From Spongiibacter sp. IMCC21906 (GTDB lineage Bacteria; Pseudomonadota; Gammaproteobacteria; Pseudomonadales; Spongiibacteraceae): 64,000 nt of DNA. Below, one piece after another: positions 37,312 through 47,797 of the stretch (the first letter of the stretch is position 1; every line of letters starts with the position of its first letter). Below the pieces are notes generated by a model. It saw only the letters and a program-made list of their open reading frames with translations, searched no databases and had not been told where the DNA came from. The stretch covers positions 2,722,501-2,786,500 of the forward strand of contig NZ_CP011477.1 of the NCBI RefSeq assembly GCF_001010805.1, in the 5' to 3' direction. The translations under genes and the position numbers were made by a program.

Positions 37312-38804
37312 TACTTGGCACCCGCTAGGGCTTCAGCCAATATGCTCTTCAACTGATCACGCAGGCTTTGGATTTCGGCTTGTTGCTGACTATATTCAGC
37401 AAGCAATTGCTCTGGGTCATGATTGACCTGCTCACCAACATGGGGGTTTTTAATGTCGAGGTTGTAATTGCGGGCGGCGATATCTTCTATGCTGACCTGC
37501 CAAGCTTGCTCGGTTTCCTTTCGGCTTTTGAAACCATCTTCTTCTTTGCCCCACCAGTCGATTTCAGTCTGGAACTCTTCAAAGCGCATGGGCTTGGTTT
37601 TGTTATAGCTGGTAATGCCCTCTGGGTAAGGGTGATCGTAAAACCAGATGTGCTTAGTGGCAAGCTGTTCGCTTTCCGGCTTTTTAGTGAAAAACAAAAT
37701 ATTAGTCTTAATGCCGGTGTAGGGCGCAAACACGCCATTGGGCAGACGCACAATGGTGTGCAGATTGCACTTTTCAAGCAGATCTTGCTTAAGGCGGGTT
37801 TTCATACCCTCACCAAACAAAAAGCCATCTGGCAAAACCACTGCGGCGCGACCATTATTCTTTAACAGCTTGACGACTAGCGCCATAAAGAGGTCTGCCG
37901 TTTCACGGGTGCGGTAAGTGGCGGGAAACTGGTTCTCTACGCCGTCTTCTTCCGTGCCGCCAAAGGGCGGGTTCGTGATAATCACGTTTACCCGATCCTT
38001 TTCGCCGTAATCCACAAAAGAGCGGCGGCTGAGCATATTGTCGTGTTCAATTTGGATAGGCACGTCGATGCCGTGCAATATCATATTGGTGGTGCAGAGC
38101 ATGTGCGGCAGCGCTTTTTTCTCTACGCCGTGAATGCTGTTAACCAATGTGCCTTCGTCCGCTGCGGATTTAACGTAGTTGTTACGCTTATGGTCGATGG
38201 TGCAAGCCAAGAAGCCACCAGTGCCGCAGGCGGGGTCGAGTACACTTTCCTCTAATTTAGGATCGACGCGATTAACGATAAACTGAGTCACTGCACGGGG
38301 CGTATAGAACTCACCTGCATTACCGGCGCTTTGTAGGTCTTTGAGGATTTGCTCGTAAATGCTGCCAAAGGTGTGGCGATCTTCGGTGTTATTGAAGTTT
38401 ATCTCGCAGATCTTGTTAATTACCTGGCGTATTAAGGTGCCCGATTTCATGTAGTTGTAGGCATCTTCAAAGATATTGCGAATGACTAAGGCTCGCTGCC
38501 CCGTTGGCCCATTCAAATCGAGCTTTTCTTTTAAGGTGGGGAAGAGTTGTAAGTTCACAAAGTCATTAAGGCCATCGCCAGTCATGCCTTCAGGGTCGGC
38601 CGCCCAATTACGCCAGCGCAAATGCTCGGGAAGCGGCGATTTGTAGTCGTCTTCTAGCAGCTCGATTTCTTCTTCGCGGTCGTCGTAGATCTTTAAAAAG
38701 AACATCCACACCAATTGGCTGATCCGCTGAGCGTCACCGTCGACACCGACGTCTTTACGCATAATGTCTTGAATAGATTTAATGATACCGCTTACGTTAC
38801 TCAT
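37311..38804 (-). CDS. hsdM: Type I restriction-modification DNA methyltransferase HsdM
   Basis: 497 residues. N-terminal helical domain (MSNVSGIIKSIQDIMR...), SAM-binding motif I VLDPACGTGGFLACTID (about residue 193) and catalytic motif IV IITNPPFGG (about 275), typical of N6-adenine methyltransferases. The C-terminal coiled region EYSQQQAEIQSLRDQL contacts HsdS. Starts 20 bases after the hsdR stop and overlaps hsdS. Methylates the host DNA and, with HsdR, cuts unmodified DNA. Confidence 0.95.
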   Translation of the reverse strand: MSNVSGIIKSIQDIMRKDVGVDGDAQRISQLVWMFFLKIYDDREEEIELLEDDYKSPLPEHLRWRNWAADPEGMTGDGLNDFVNLQLFPTLKEKLDLNGPTGQRALVIRNIFEDAYNYMKSGTLIRQVINKICEINFNNTEDRHTFGSIYEQILKDLQSAGNAGEFYTPRAVTQFIVNRVDPKLEESVLDPACGTGGFLACTIDHKRNNYVKSAADEGTLVNSIHGVEKKALPHMLCTTNMILHGIDVPIQIEHDNMLSRRSFVDYGEKDRVNVIITNPPFGGTEEDGVENQFPATYRTRETADLFMALVVKLLKNNGRAAVVLPDGFLFGEGMKTRLKQDLLEKCNLHTIVRLPNGVFAPYTGIKTNILFFTKKPESEQLATKHIWFYDHPYPEGITSYNKTKPMRFEEFQTEIDWWGKEEDGFKSRKETEQAWQVSIEDIAARNYNLDIKNPHVGEQVNHDPEQLLAEYSQQQAEIQSLRDQLKSILAEALAGAK

Positions 38805-38824
38805 GTAGATTCCTAAAGGGGGGA

Positions 38825-41164
38825 TTATGCGCCCTGTTTAAAGAGCTCACTTTCTAATTCTTGTAAGGCATTTTCGTAGCTGGCTTTGCCGCCAAATACG
38901 TTATTGATGATTTCTACCGGTGTACCCATGGCGTCAAAGGGTTTGAGCTTGAGCACTTTGGGGCTTTCGATGGTGGTAATACCCTCGTCGGCGTATTTAT
39001 CCAGCAGCGCTTCTAGCACTGCGCGGGCTTGATCGCCGTATTTGGTAAAGTAATTGCGCTTTTTGACGTTGTTCGCGCGCTCTGCACGGGTCAGCGGCGG
39101 CTGATCATACGCGATATGGCAAATCAGATCGAAGTCGCCATAGTCGGCGCCAATTTCAATGGCCAGCTTTGGCAGCTCGATGCCGTACTCCGCCAGCTCA
39201 TTAATAATGGCTTCTTTTTTCTTAGCCGAATTCCATTTGTTAATGAACACGTCCAACGACGCGTACTCTTCAAGGATGTGCTTGCGGCTGTAGTCGCGAT
39301 AGGACTCTGTGACCAATTGGCCGTCTTCACCAAGGTATTCAACCCGCTTAGCGAGAATTTTAACGTCGACGCCGCTGACTCGTACTTTGTATACGCCTTC
39401 TGGTTCGCTGATTTCATCGTCTTCGCCATCAACTGGATCTGGGTCTGGCGGTACCGGATCGTCGCCATCGCCTGGCTCGTAAATAACGACCGGCTCACCG
39501 TCAAAGTCCGGGTCTTTAAACAGCTCGGTGGCTTTTTTAAAGTCCATGATGGTGAAGAAGAATTTATTGTTCTCTTCATCTATACGGGTACCACGACCAA
39601 CGATTTGCTTGAAGGTGGTCATGGAGCTGATGTTCTTATCCAGCACGATTAGCTTGCAGGTCTTAGCATCTACCCCTGTGGTCAGCAGCTCAGAGGTGGT
39701 GGCTATTACAGGAAAACGGCTTTCGGGGTCGATAAAGTTATCGAGCTCGGCTTTGCCTTCGACGCTGTCGCCGGTAATACGCATCACGTATTTGGGGTTA
39801 TCGACGGCAATGCGGCCAGCGGCGTTCACAATCGCAATGCGCATACGCTCGGCATGGTCGATGTCATCGCAGAATATGATGGTTTTTGAATACAGGTCGG
39901 TGGCGTTAAGCAGATCTACCACGCATTTGGCGACCAGTTTGGTGCGCTTGTTCAGCACCAAAATTCGATCCATGTCTCTCTGGTTGTATTCTCGGCGCTC
40001 AAGCTCCTTGCCGAGGTCATCTACCATGCCCGGCGGCGGCGTCCAGCCCAGTACGTCTTTGTCTAGGTCGTAGCGCACCACCTTATAGGGCGCCAGAAAA
40101 CCGTCTTGAATACCTTGTTTTAGGGTATAGGTGTAGATTGGCTCGCCAAAGTACGTAATGTTCGATACGTACTCGGTTTCCTTTGGGGTGGCGGTTAAGC
40201 CAAGCTGATAGGCGCCATCAAAGTAGTCTAAAATTTCCCGCCACGCGGAGTCATCGGCGGCGCTACCACGGTGACACTCGTCAATCACGATGAGATCAAA
40301 AAAGTCGCGTGACACGTTTCTAAAGATTTTGTCTTCTTCTGCTGGGCCAGTCAGTGCTTGGTATAGGCCTAGATAAATCTCATAAGACGGGTCGATCTTG
40401 CGGTTCTTGATTTTGGTCATGACCGAGCCAAAGGGCTTAAAGTCATTCACCAAGGTTTGATCAGCAAGGATATTGCGATCAACCAAGAACAAGATGCGCT
40501 TGGCCTTTTTAGCCTTCCAAAGGCGCCAGATGATCTGAAAAGTCGTATAGGTTTTACCGGTACCGGTCGCCATGACCAGCAATAGACGCTTTTGGCCCTT
40601 AGCTACTGCCTCTACCGTGCGGTTGATGGCTTCGGACTGGTAGTAACGTGGCGACTTGCCCAAACCATCATCAAAGTATGGCTCTAGTACCAGCTCTTCC
40701 TCATCCTCGGTAATATTGCGATAGGCTTTGTAACGGTTCCAAAGCTCTTGCGGCGAAGGAAAAGCCTCTAGCGGGAACTCGTGTTCGATGTCTTCACCGG
40801 CTGCTGGCACTTTATTGTGCCCGGCAAAGGCATCACCATTAGAGCTAAAGGCACTTGGGACTTGCAGAATATCCGCATAACCGAGAGCTTGCTGCATGCC
40901 GTGACTAACGGTTTTGGTGTTTTCTTTGGCCTCGACTACTGCAACCGGCACGCCTGCCTTCCACTGCAGTACATAGTCGGCAAACTTCTTTTTCTTGGTG
41001 TTGCGTGACGACATATTGCCCCGAACAACAACAGGGCCAGGGGTTAAAGTAACTTCACGGCGAATTTGGCGTAATTGATCCCAACCTGCACCCTTGATAG
41101 AAGGGGTTATAAACAGGTCGCAGATGTCGATTTCGCTGAGACCTTGCTTTTCTTTTTTATCCAT
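38825..41164 (-). CDS. hsdR: Type I restriction endonuclease subunit HsdR (EcoEI-like)
   Basis: 779 residues. N-terminal nuclease domain with [10 protein letters not shown] (about residue 72), then a superfamily 2 translocase: Walker [14 protein letters not shown] (about 197), DECHRGS (about 290), LTATPKET, and motif [14 protein letters not shown] (about 505). A Pro/Asp-rich linker ([15 protein letters not shown]) precedes the C-terminal EcoEI_R_C domain. The first gene of a five-gene minus-strand operon (hsdR-hsdM-hsdS-ATPase-PRTase-like). Intact. Confidence 0.95.
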   Translation of the reverse strand: MDKKEKQGLSEIDICDLFITPSIKGAGWDQLRQIRREVTLTPGPVVVRGNMSSRNTKKKKFADYVLQWKAGVPVAVVEAKENTKTVSHGMQQALGYADILQVPSAFSSNGDAFAGHNKVPAAGEDIEHEFPLEAFPSPQELWNRYKAYRNITEDEEELVLEPYFDDGLGKSPRYYQSEAINRTVEAVAKGQKRLLLVMATGTGKTYTTFQIIWRLWKAKKAKRILFLVDRNILADQTLVNDFKPFGSVMTKIKNRKIDPSYEIYLGLYQALTGPAEEDKIFRNVSRDFFDLIVIDECHRGSAADDSAWREILDYFDGAYQLGLTATPKETEYVSNITYFGEPIYTYTLKQGIQDGFLAPYKVVRYDLDKDVLGWTPPPGMVDDLGKELERREYNQRDMDRILVLNKRTKLVAKCVVDLLNATDLYSKTIIFCDDIDHAERMRIAIVNAAGRIAVDNPKYVMRITGDSVEGKAELDNFIDPESRFPVIATTSELLTTGVDAKTCKLIVLDKNISSMTTFKQIVGRGTRIDEENNKFFFTIMDFKKATELFKDPDFDGEPVVIYEPGDGDDPVPPDPDPVDGEDDEISEPEGVYKVRVSGVDVKILAKRVEYLGEDGQLVTESYRDYSRKHILEEYASLDVFINKWNSAKKKEAIINELAEYGIELPKLAIEIGADYGDFDLICHIAYDQPPLTRAERANNVKKRNYFTKYGDQARAVLEALLDKYADEGITTIESPKVLKLKPFDAMGTPVEIINNVFGGKASYENALQELESELFKQGA

Positions 41165-41662
41165 TCAGCCACATTCCTTGTCAATACACGCTATATCGGG
41201 TCTTAATCATTGTTATGGGCACAATTTTAGCAATTGCTCACTATTGCTGACAGCATTTGCGGGCGAATCCATCGCTCGCAGAGTCGACAAAAACGCTCCC
41301 AGAGGCAGCCAATTCCAGCGCCCGTGCAGCTAGGTATTATAAATACTCAGCTCAAGATACAGCAGCTGCCACCACATCAGCGATAACCATGCTGCTAAGG
41401 CGAAATATAACACCTTTGTATCCGATAACGAGGCCCTTGAGCGAGGATATAAACACGTGAAGAGGAGGGCTAGCCCTCTAGAATTTAGGCGGATAAATCG
41501 ATAGTTGGCCTTGGCTGATTCAATTCTTTTGCGTGGGTATTTACCGGCTTTAAGAACTTTCTGGCCTGCCGCCATTTCCAACGTCCGGTGGATTACGCAC
41601 TACACTGCTAGTTCGTTATTTTCTCTAGTGCTCGCTTTACTAATTTACGGTATTTATCGCTA
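41165..41662. other. Upstream region of the hsd operon
   Basis: About 500 bases without a convincing gene. A perfect 14-base palindrome (GAGGGCTAGCCCTC) is at 41465-41478. The hsdR promoter must lie here, but I see no clear -35/-10 pair. Confidence 0.5.
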
Positions 41663-42001
41663 CTACCGCCATAGCGCTTTAGACATTTCCTTAAAAGTCA
41701 CACCTGTTAAATATTCCTGCTTATAAAACTTAATATCGTCGGACAAGCCGATTTTATCAAGCTTTAAGAGAATAATTTCTACATCAATTTACGTGTCGAT
41801 TTCCCTGCCGCCCATGGTATTGAATACCAAATTTTCTGCAATGGAACTACTTTCCAAGCCATCTAGCTCAGTACGAAGCCTAGATGCGACGCGCTTTTGC
41901 GGTTTACTCAAAGGAGATCCTGGTAGGGAAGTGCCGTTATCCCTAACGGCATAGTCTACGCTACGCCAGGTTTTCAGCTGATCTCTGCATATGTTAGCCA
42001 C
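41663..42001 (-). pseudogene. Small gene with an in-frame stop, beside the defence island
   Basis: From the GTG at 42001 a 70-codon frame (MANICRDQL... to GGREIDT) ends at TAA (41789-41791). The same frame then continues for 41 more codons (IDVEIILLKLDKIGL... to TFKEMSKALWR) up to a TAG at 41663. A total of 112 sense codons with one stop suggests a broken gene, or a chance continuation. No family recognised. A hairpin (CCAAGCG / CGCTTGG) sits just upstream at 42006-42027. Confidence 0.4.
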
Positions 42002-42163
42002 ATGCCCAAGCGCAGTGAGCCGCTTGGCAGCAGCGCCAACATTAATTCATCGAATTTGTAGAACATTACCGGCAGATATTTGCGATATTAATTAATTTTT
42101 CTGTTCTTATACTAGTGTCACCATACAAGCAGCATCTCACAATCCTACTCTGTGGAGGCGTAA

Positions 42164-43141
42164 ATGGGACTATTAGTAGACGGCCAGTGGCAAGACAAAT
42201 GGTACGACACCAAATCTAACGACGGCGCATTTAAACGGGAATCCGCGCAATTTCGTCATTGGATTACCACCGACGGTAACGCTGGCCCCACTGGCCAGAG
42301 CGATTTTACGGCTGAAGCAGATCGCTACCATCTCTATGTATCACTGGCCTGCCCTTGGGCCCACCGCACCCTGATTTTTCGCAAGCTTAAGCAATTGGAA
42401 TCATTCATTTCGGTGTCGATAGTCAGCCCGCTTATGCTGGAACAGGGTTGGTCTTTTAAGAAAGACGAAGGTAGCAGCGGTGACGACCTCTACGGCTTCG
42501 ACCATCTGCACCAACTGTATACCCGCCAACTCCCCGACTACACCGGCCGGGTCACAGTGCCCTTGCTGTGGGACAAGCAGCAACAATGCATTGTGAACAA
42601 CGAGTCTGCCGATATTATTCGCATGTTGAATAATGCCTTTAACGACATCACCGGAAATCATGATGACTACTATCCCGCTGCCCTTCAGGATGATATCGAC
42701 GCGGTCAATGATGTGGTCTATCCCAATATCAACAACGGCGTGTATCGCTGCGGCTTTGCCACTCGCCAAAGCGCGTATGAGAGCGCTTATGCAGATTTAT
42801 TTACAGCACTGGACACACTGGAATCTCGACTCTCAACCCAGCGTTATTTATGCGGCGACGAGATAACCGAAGCCGACTGGCGGCTGTTTACCACCCTGAT
42901 TCGCTTTGATGCGGTTTATCACGGTCACTTCAAATGCAATCGCCAGCGTCTGGAAGACTTTCCCGCACTCAGTCATTATCTGCGGGACTTATACCAACAT
43001 CCCGGAGTGGCAGAAACCGTCAATATCGACCATATTAAACGTCATTATTACTACAGCCATGACACGATAAACCCCAGCCGCATTGTGCCCGTCGGCCCGG
43101 ATATCGATTTTTCCACCCCCCACAATCGGGCAAAACTCTAA
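42164..43141 (+). CDS. Glutathionyl-hydroquinone reductase (YqjG/ECM4 family)
   Basis: 325 residues, an omega/xi-class glutathione transferase. The catalytic cysteine is in SLACPWAHRTLI (about residue 63), preceded by RYHLYV. The C-terminal helical domain contains NNGVYRCGFATRQSAY and YLCGDEITEADWRLF, both typical of xi-class GSTs. It removes glutathione from glutathionyl-hydroquinones. It is 37 bases upstream of a Kef-type exporter gene, an arrangement consistent with joint protection against electrophiles. The start follows TGTGGAGG. Confidence 0.93.
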   Translation: MGLLVDGQWQDKWYDTKSNDGAFKRESAQFRHWITTDGNAGPTGQSDFTAEADRYHLYVSLACPWAHRTLIFRKLKQLESFISVSIVSPLMLEQGWSFKKDEGSSGDDLYGFDHLHQLYTRQLPDYTGRVTVPLLWDKQQQCIVNNESADIIRMLNNAFNDITGNHDDYYPAALQDDIDAVNDVVYPNINNGVYRCGFATRQSAYESAYADLFTALDTLESRLSTQRYLCGDEITEADWRLFTTLIRFDAVYHGHFKCNRQRLEDFPALSHYLRDLYQHPGVAETVNIDHIKRHYYYSHDTINPSRIVPVGPDIDFSTPHNRAKL

Positions 43142-43178
43142 ACAATCGGGCCACTCGGCCACGTAAAGGAACAACACC

Positions 43179-45032
43179 ATGCTGAGTAGTGCCCTTATTT
43201 ATTTGTGTGCCGCCGTTCTGTCTGTCCCCATTGCTAAACGACTTGGACTCGGAGCGGTGTTGGGATACCTGCTAGCTGGGGTATTGATTGGCCCCCATCT
43301 TTTACATTTAGTCGGCGAGCAAACCGAGGTGATGCACTTTGCCGAATTTGGCGTAGTCATGATGCTGTTCTTAATCGGTTTGGAGCTTCGCCCCAGTCGG
43401 TTATGGGAAATGCGCCGCCCCATTCTTGGCCTTGGTGGTCTGCAGCTTATTCTCACGGCCGCACTTATTGCATTCGCGCTGTCCTTTATCGAATCACTGG
43501 CATGGCAAACCGCCGCGGCGATTGGCCTGACATTGGCACTGTCATCTACCGCCATTGTTATTCAGTCTTTAACCGAACGCGGGCTACTCAAAACCCAAGC
43601 CGGGAATAACGCCTTTGCCGTATTATTGTTTCAAGATATCGCCGTCATTCCCATTTTGGCTTTGCTGCCGTTATTGGCAGTAGGCAACGGCAGCACCGAG
43701 CTGTCTGGCGGCGGACATCACGGCGGCTGGATTCACGATTTACCTGCCGCAGCTCGAGTCGGTATTACCTTCGGCACCATTGCCGCCATTGTTATTGGCG
43801 GCAAGTATCTGGCCTCGCCCATGTTTCGATTTATTGCCGAAACCCGCCTGCGAGAAATCTTCACGGCTTTTGCACTATTAATTGTGGTGGCTATTGCCAC
43901 ATTGATGATCAATATCGGCCTGTCACCGGCCCTAGGCACTTTTCTCGCCGGTGTCGTGTTGGCAGAAAGCGAGTTTCGGCACGAGCTTGAGGCCGACATC
44001 GAACCCTTTAAAGGTCTGCTATTGGGGCTGTTTTTTATCACCGTGGGCGCCAACATTGATTTCCCGCTGATGATTGAACAACCCCTACTCATCGGCGGTG
44101 CAGTGTTGGCGCTACTACTGGCTAAAGCCGCCGTACTTGCCCTGCTCGCCACCATTTTCAAGATGGGCTACCAACACGGATTGCTCTTTACCCTCGCCTT
44201 GGCTCAGGGTGGCGAATTTGCCTTTGTTCTGGTCTCTGTCGCGAGAGAAAGCAACGTCTTCAGTCAACACATCGGCAATGTCTTAATCGTGGTGGCTGCC
44301 CTCTCTATGCTTATCTCACCGCTGTTGATTTTGCTGTATGAAAAGCTATTCAGCCGTCCCGGCCAAAAAGCCCAGGCCGAATACGACAAAGAAATCACCC
44401 CTAGCTGTCAGATTATCTTGGCAGGCTATGGCCGCTTTGGTCAGGTGATCGGCCGACTGCTTACCGCCCAGGGCCATCAACTCACCATACTGGACCACAG
44501 CCCCGGACAAGTTGAAATGGTGCGCCGATTTGGCAACACGGTTTTTTACGGTGACGCCTCCCGCAAAGACCTATTGGCCGCCGCTGGCGCAGAAGACGCC
44601 CAGATATTAATTATTGCCGTCGACGAAGCCGATAAAACCTTAGACATCATTAAAACTGCGCAAATGCATTTTCCTAATTTAAAAATTCTGGCGAGAGCCA
44701 TAGATAGACGCCATACCTATGAACTAATGCGCAGCGGAATTGCGGGACTCCGTCGCGAAACCTTTGATTCAGCTTTAAACCTGGGGTTGGATGCGCTGAA
44801 ACTCATGGGCCGCTCAGCAGAACAGGCGCAACGGGCCGGTGAATTATTTCGCCAGCACGACGAGCAGTCGCTAAAAGTATTGTCAGAACTCTGGGGAGAT
44901 GATCGAAGCTATGGGGTTGCCGTAAGGCAGCGCCTAGAAGATTTGCGGCAGGTGCTCGCCGCCGATCGGCAAAACACCACCGCGTCTAAACAAACCGCTT
45001 CGGGCAGTCCCCCACTGAATAAACAGCCTTAG
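43179..45032 (+). CDS. Glutathione-regulated-type K+/H+ antiporter (KefB/KefC family)
   Basis: 617 residues. CPA2 membrane domain (about 1-385) with LGYLLAGVLIGPHLL, FGVVMMLFLIGLELRP, the FQDIAVIPILALLPLL ion-site segment and LAQGGEFAFVL. A cytoplasmic RCK_N domain follows (ILAGYGRFGQVIGRLL, about 408; GDASRKDLL). K+ efflux through Kef proteins acidifies the cell when electrophile-glutathione adducts form. Probably co-transcribed with the upstream glutathionyl-hydroquinone reductase, which takes the place of the KefF/KefG partner in other operons. Confidence 0.92.
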   Translation: MLSSALIYLCAAVLSVPIAKRLGLGAVLGYLLAGVLIGPHLLHLVGEQTEVMHFAEFGVVMMLFLIGLELRPSRLWEMRRPILGLGGLQLILTAALIAFALSFIESLAWQTAAAIGLTLALSSTAIVIQSLTERGLLKTQAGNNAFAVLLFQDIAVIPILALLPLLAVGNGSTELSGGGHHGGWIHDLPAAARVGITFGTIAAIVIGGKYLASPMFRFIAETRLREIFTAFALLIVVAIATLMINIGLSPALGTFLAGVVLAESEFRHELEADIEPFKGLLLGLFFITVGANIDFPLMIEQPLLIGGAVLALLLAKAAVLALLATIFKMGYQHGLLFTLALAQGGEFAFVLVSVARESNVFSQHIGNVLIVVAALSMLISPLLILLYEKLFSRPGQKAQAEYDKEITPSCQIILAGYGRFGQVIGRLLTAQGHQLTILDHSPGQVEMVRRFGNTVFYGDASRKDLLAAAGAEDAQILIIAVDEADKTLDIIKTAQMHFPNLKILARAIDRRHTYELMRSGIAGLRRETFDSALNLGLDALKLMGRSAEQAQRAGELFRQHDEQSLKVLSELWGDDRSYGVAVRQRLEDLRQVLAADRQNTTASKQTASGSPPLNKQP

Positions 45033-45185
45033 ATAAGGGCATCGATGCGGTATTGCCAAAACCGCGGGCTAAAAATCTTACTAAAGCACGATGGCGTGCG
45101 AACATTTCACAAAAAATCTTGCCCAACAAATGACAGACTATTATTGATTTTCGACTCACTATCCAGGGGATGTTGAAAAGAGACT

Positions 45186-45461
45186 ATGGGAATTAGGCTG
45201 ACCGATAACCCATTAACCTTGACCGTAGGCAATAAACAGCTTCTTATTCGCCGACGCTATGAAGCCCTGAGTATCTTCAATGATTTTCTGGTTGCGATCT
45301 GGTTTTTACTTGGCAGCATTTTGTTTCTCTACCCCACTAAAGAGAAACTCGCCATTGCCCTGTTTATTGTCGGCAGCGCACAGTTTTTAGCAAGGCCCAG
45401 CATTCGCCTTGCCGCACATATACACCTGCGACGGCAGCCAGAAAGCCATTGGCAACAATAA
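45186..45461 (+). CDS. YrhK-domain membrane protein
   Basis: 91 residues with two hydrophobic segments (about 30-50 and 55-70) separated by YPTKEK, and the YrhK features RRRYEALSIFNDF and GSAQFLARPSIRL. Function unknown. The start follows a GTTGAAAAGAG stretch. It stands alone between the Kef gene and an unknown gene. Confidence 0.8.
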   Translation: MGIRLTDNPLTLTVGNKQLLIRRRYEALSIFNDFLVAIWFLLGSILFLYPTKEKLAIALFIVGSAQFLARPSIRLAAHIHLRRQPESHWQQ

Positions 45462-45777
45462 GCTATTAGTCTTCGCGACAGACAAAAGCTGCGTGCTTTT
45501 AGGGCAGAGCCGACAGAATTGGACGGACGTAAATAACAGCTGCAATCCAAGAAGTTTTGAAGCAACATCACGACAATGTAATACTTTTAGGACAATCTTT
45601 TAACAATCAAGGGTATAGCTCTGCTTACAAAACCAAGCTAACCGCCCTAGTAACAAAACGTGCAATAGCTTCATGTAAGGGCATATAAATTGCAGCTATT
45701 ACGCACATTAGAATACGAGTGTTGCCGCCTGATGCGGATAGACGGGACTGCCACCATTACGGTAAGGACGCCAGCAT
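45462..45777. other. 316-base gap without recognised features
   Basis: AT-rich, no gene or strong hairpin seen. Promoter elements for the next gene must lie here. Confidence 0.5.
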
Positions 45778-46341
45778 ATGATGCTTGAGCAATTGATTAT
45801 TCCTACTGACGCCTGCACTGCTCTACAAGGGTTGGGGCCGTATCAACTAATTGACGACATCAGCCTCGATGACATTCAATACACCGTAGAAGCCATGCCC
45901 GGCTTGCTAAAAAACCAGCCTTTTATCCGCTTGCGCGTCAGTCGCAAAGGCAAAAGTCGTCGCGACAGCTTTTCTCGCAGCTTGGTTTGGCCGGTCGCCA
46001 ATGCAGAAAACCCTGTCGAGCTGGCCGTCCTTGCCCGCATCATTCTAGGTGGCACACTGGCTATTCGGCCCCGCCGAGATCCTAGAAAATTAAGCCTGCG
46101 CTTACGCGACTACCTTTCTCGAATCCGCCTGATAAACCATATCGAAGAGGTTGCCAGTGTAAAAGTGCCGGGCCTCGGTCGAATCCGTTTGTCTGCTACG
46201 GTATTTGAAAATGCCCAGCACCACGAATTAGCCACGATATACCAACATCGCACACATCGGCGTCGCATTGCGTTAACGCTACCCATGTCCTCTGTGGCTA
46301 AAGTTCAGCAGTGGGCCCTATGCACTAAAGCCCACCACTAA
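45778..46341 (+). CDS. Conserved-looking protein of unknown function
   Basis: 187 residues, no signal peptide or membrane span. Rich in basic residues (SRKGKSRRDSFSRS, RPRRDPRKLSLRLRDYLSRI, YQHRTHRRRIAL), which suggests nucleic-acid or ribosome contact. It ends 73 bases before the ArfB ribosome-rescue gene on the same strand, so a translation-related role is possible. I do not recognise a family. Two adjacent ATGs (45778 and 45781) could start it. Confidence 0.6.
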   Translation: MMLEQLIIPTDACTALQGLGPYQLIDDISLDDIQYTVEAMPGLLKNQPFIRLRVSRKGKSRRDSFSRSLVWPVANAENPVELAVLARIILGGTLAIRPRRDPRKLSLRLRDYLSRIRLINHIEEVASVKVPGLGRIRLSATVFENAQHHELATIYQHRTHRRRIALTLPMSSVAKVQQWALCTKAHH

Positions 46342-46414
46342 CTTCGCTGCTAACCCGTCCATAGCTTGTTACACTGGTAGCAGATTGGCTGCTACTGAGT
46401 GTATTACCTGAACA

Positions 46415-46828
46415 ATGCTGAAAATTTCCAACACGATCTCTATCCCCGAACGAGAAATTGAACTGGACGCCATCCGCGCCCAAGGTTCGGGCGGTCAAAA
46501 TGTTAACAAGGTGTCTTCGGCTATTCATCTGCGCTTTGATATTCAAGCGTCGTCGCTACCCACTGTTTACAAAGAACGCTTGCTCGCCCTGCAAGACCAA
46601 CGCATAAACAAAGATGGGGTGATTGTGATCAAGGCTCAGCAGTTTCGCACTCAAGAACAGAACCGGGAAGATGCTTTTACCCGGCTGGCCGAGATCATTC
46701 GCCAAGTCACTATTGTGCCTAAAAAGCGCCGCCCAACTCGGCCCAGCAAGCGCGCCAAAGCCCGCCGCATGGACTCAAAAAATAAGCGCGGCAAGATTAA
46801 AGCGCTAAGAGGAAAGGTGGTCGATTAA
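46415..46828 (+). CDS. arfB: Peptidyl-tRNA hydrolase ArfB (alternative ribosome rescue)
   Basis: 137 residues. The catalytic GGQ motif lies in RAQGSGGQNVNKVSS (about residues 21-35), with a basic C-terminal tail (KKRRPTRPSKRAKARRMDSK) that enters the empty mRNA channel of stalled ribosomes. Length and layout match YaeJ/ArfB rather than RF1/RF2. Confidence 0.94.
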   Translation: MLKISNTISIPEREIELDAIRAQGSGGQNVNKVSSAIHLRFDIQASSLPTVYKERLLALQDQRINKDGVIVIKAQQFRTQEQNREDAFTRLAEIIRQVTIVPKKRRPTRPSKRAKARRMDSKNKRGKIKALRGKVVD

Positions 46829-46845
46829 ACGCAGAACAAACTGTC

Positions 46846-46888
46846 CCCAACGTACCTGTATCACTATGCTTGAGATCAGTACGTTGGG
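46846..46888. terminator. Inverted repeat between convergent arfB and uspA
   Basis: CCCAACGTAC at 46846-46855 and GTACGTTGGG at 46879-46888, perfect 10-base arms around 23 bases. Lies between two converging genes; may serve as a two-way stop or a protein site. No T run. Confidence 0.5.
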
Positions 46889-46912
46889 TAATCAGTAAAT
46901 TAAAGCAGAGGA

Positions 46913-47761
46913 TTAACGCAGCAGTAAAACCGGAATATCACTGAGGCTCACGGTACGAGTGGTATTACTGCCCACAAAGAACTGTCGAATCCTGGAGTGA
47001 CCGTAGGCCCCCATCACCAGCATCCCAACATTATGTTGTTGCTGATATTGCTGCAAGGCCGAATGCACATCGCCTTGCAAACGCTGACTCCTTACAGCAA
47101 AACCAGCGCCCTGTAACTTCTCTTCTGCCTGAGCCATTTGCTTAAGCCGCTCATCCCCTTCCGGACAGACCGTTAACAAATGACACTCCAGGCCCTTTAA
47201 GAGAGGGCTGGCAATAACCATATCCAGCGCTTTCTCAGCCGTGGCGGAGCCGTCATAGGCAATCATAAACGACGTGGGTACAGAAAAATCGGGCACCGCC
47301 ACCAAAATGGGCCGATGGGATGTGCGGATAACATTTTCTAAATGGGAGCCGATGGTATGCGCTGAGCTTTCATGTCCTTCGCCTAGACGACCAATCACGA
47401 TAACCCGAATATCGTCTTCTAACTCAGCCACCGTATCAACAAGGCTACCGTGACGCTGCAAACTCGACACCTGCTCAACACCATCTTCTTTTGCCCGGCG
47501 TTCAGCTTCTGCCAACATATGCTGACCATGCTCCAAGGCTAAGCGACTGCGACGCTCATCAAGCGCGACCAGCTCATCCAGCAAATGCTCTCGACTGTCC
47601 ACCCCAAGGCTACCAGACAGGTCGCCGGCCAAGGCCGATTCGCTACGCTCCAGCACATGCAACATTTTGAGCGGAACATCTAGACGCAAACTGGTCCACG
47701 CCGCCACATCACACACCGCAGAAGCAATGGGAGAGCCGTCAATAAACGCATAAACCTGCAT
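46913..47761 (-). CDS. Tandem universal stress protein (two UspA domains)
   Basis: 282 residues made of two Usp domains (about 1-150 and 150-282). The second domain ends with the ATP-binding G-2x-G-9x-G-S/T type segment (VMGAYGHSRIRQFFVGSNTTRTV); the first has VIGRLGEGHESSAHTIGSHLENV. It lies 36 bases downstream of a SulP transporter gene. SulP-Usp pairing is common in marine gammaproteobacteria and suggests regulation of, or stress linkage with, anion or bicarbonate uptake. Confidence 0.9.
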   Translation of the reverse strand: MQVYAFIDGSPIASAVCDVAAWTSLRLDVPLKMLHVLERSESALAGDLSGSLGVDSREHLLDELVALDERRSRLALEHGQHMLAEAERRAKEDGVEQVSSLQRHGSLVDTVAELEDDIRVIVIGRLGEGHESSAHTIGSHLENVIRTSHRPILVAVPDFSVPTSFMIAYDGSATAEKALDMVIASPLLKGLECHLLTVCPEGDERLKQMAQAEEKLQGAGFAVRSQRLQGDVHSALQQYQQQHNVGMLVMGAYGHSRIRQFFVGSNTTRTVSLSDIPVLLLR

Positions 47762-47797
47762 ACTACTTTCTCCTTGTTGTTATTCTTCAGCGGCGAC

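Noticed and set aside
39029-39652. 207-codon plus-strand frame inside hsdR
   Set aside because: Antisense shadow; hsdR reads through without interruption and has all the family motifs.
42401-42769. 122-codon minus-strand frame in the glutathionyl-hydroquinone reductase gene
   Set aside because: Shadow of a well-supported gene.
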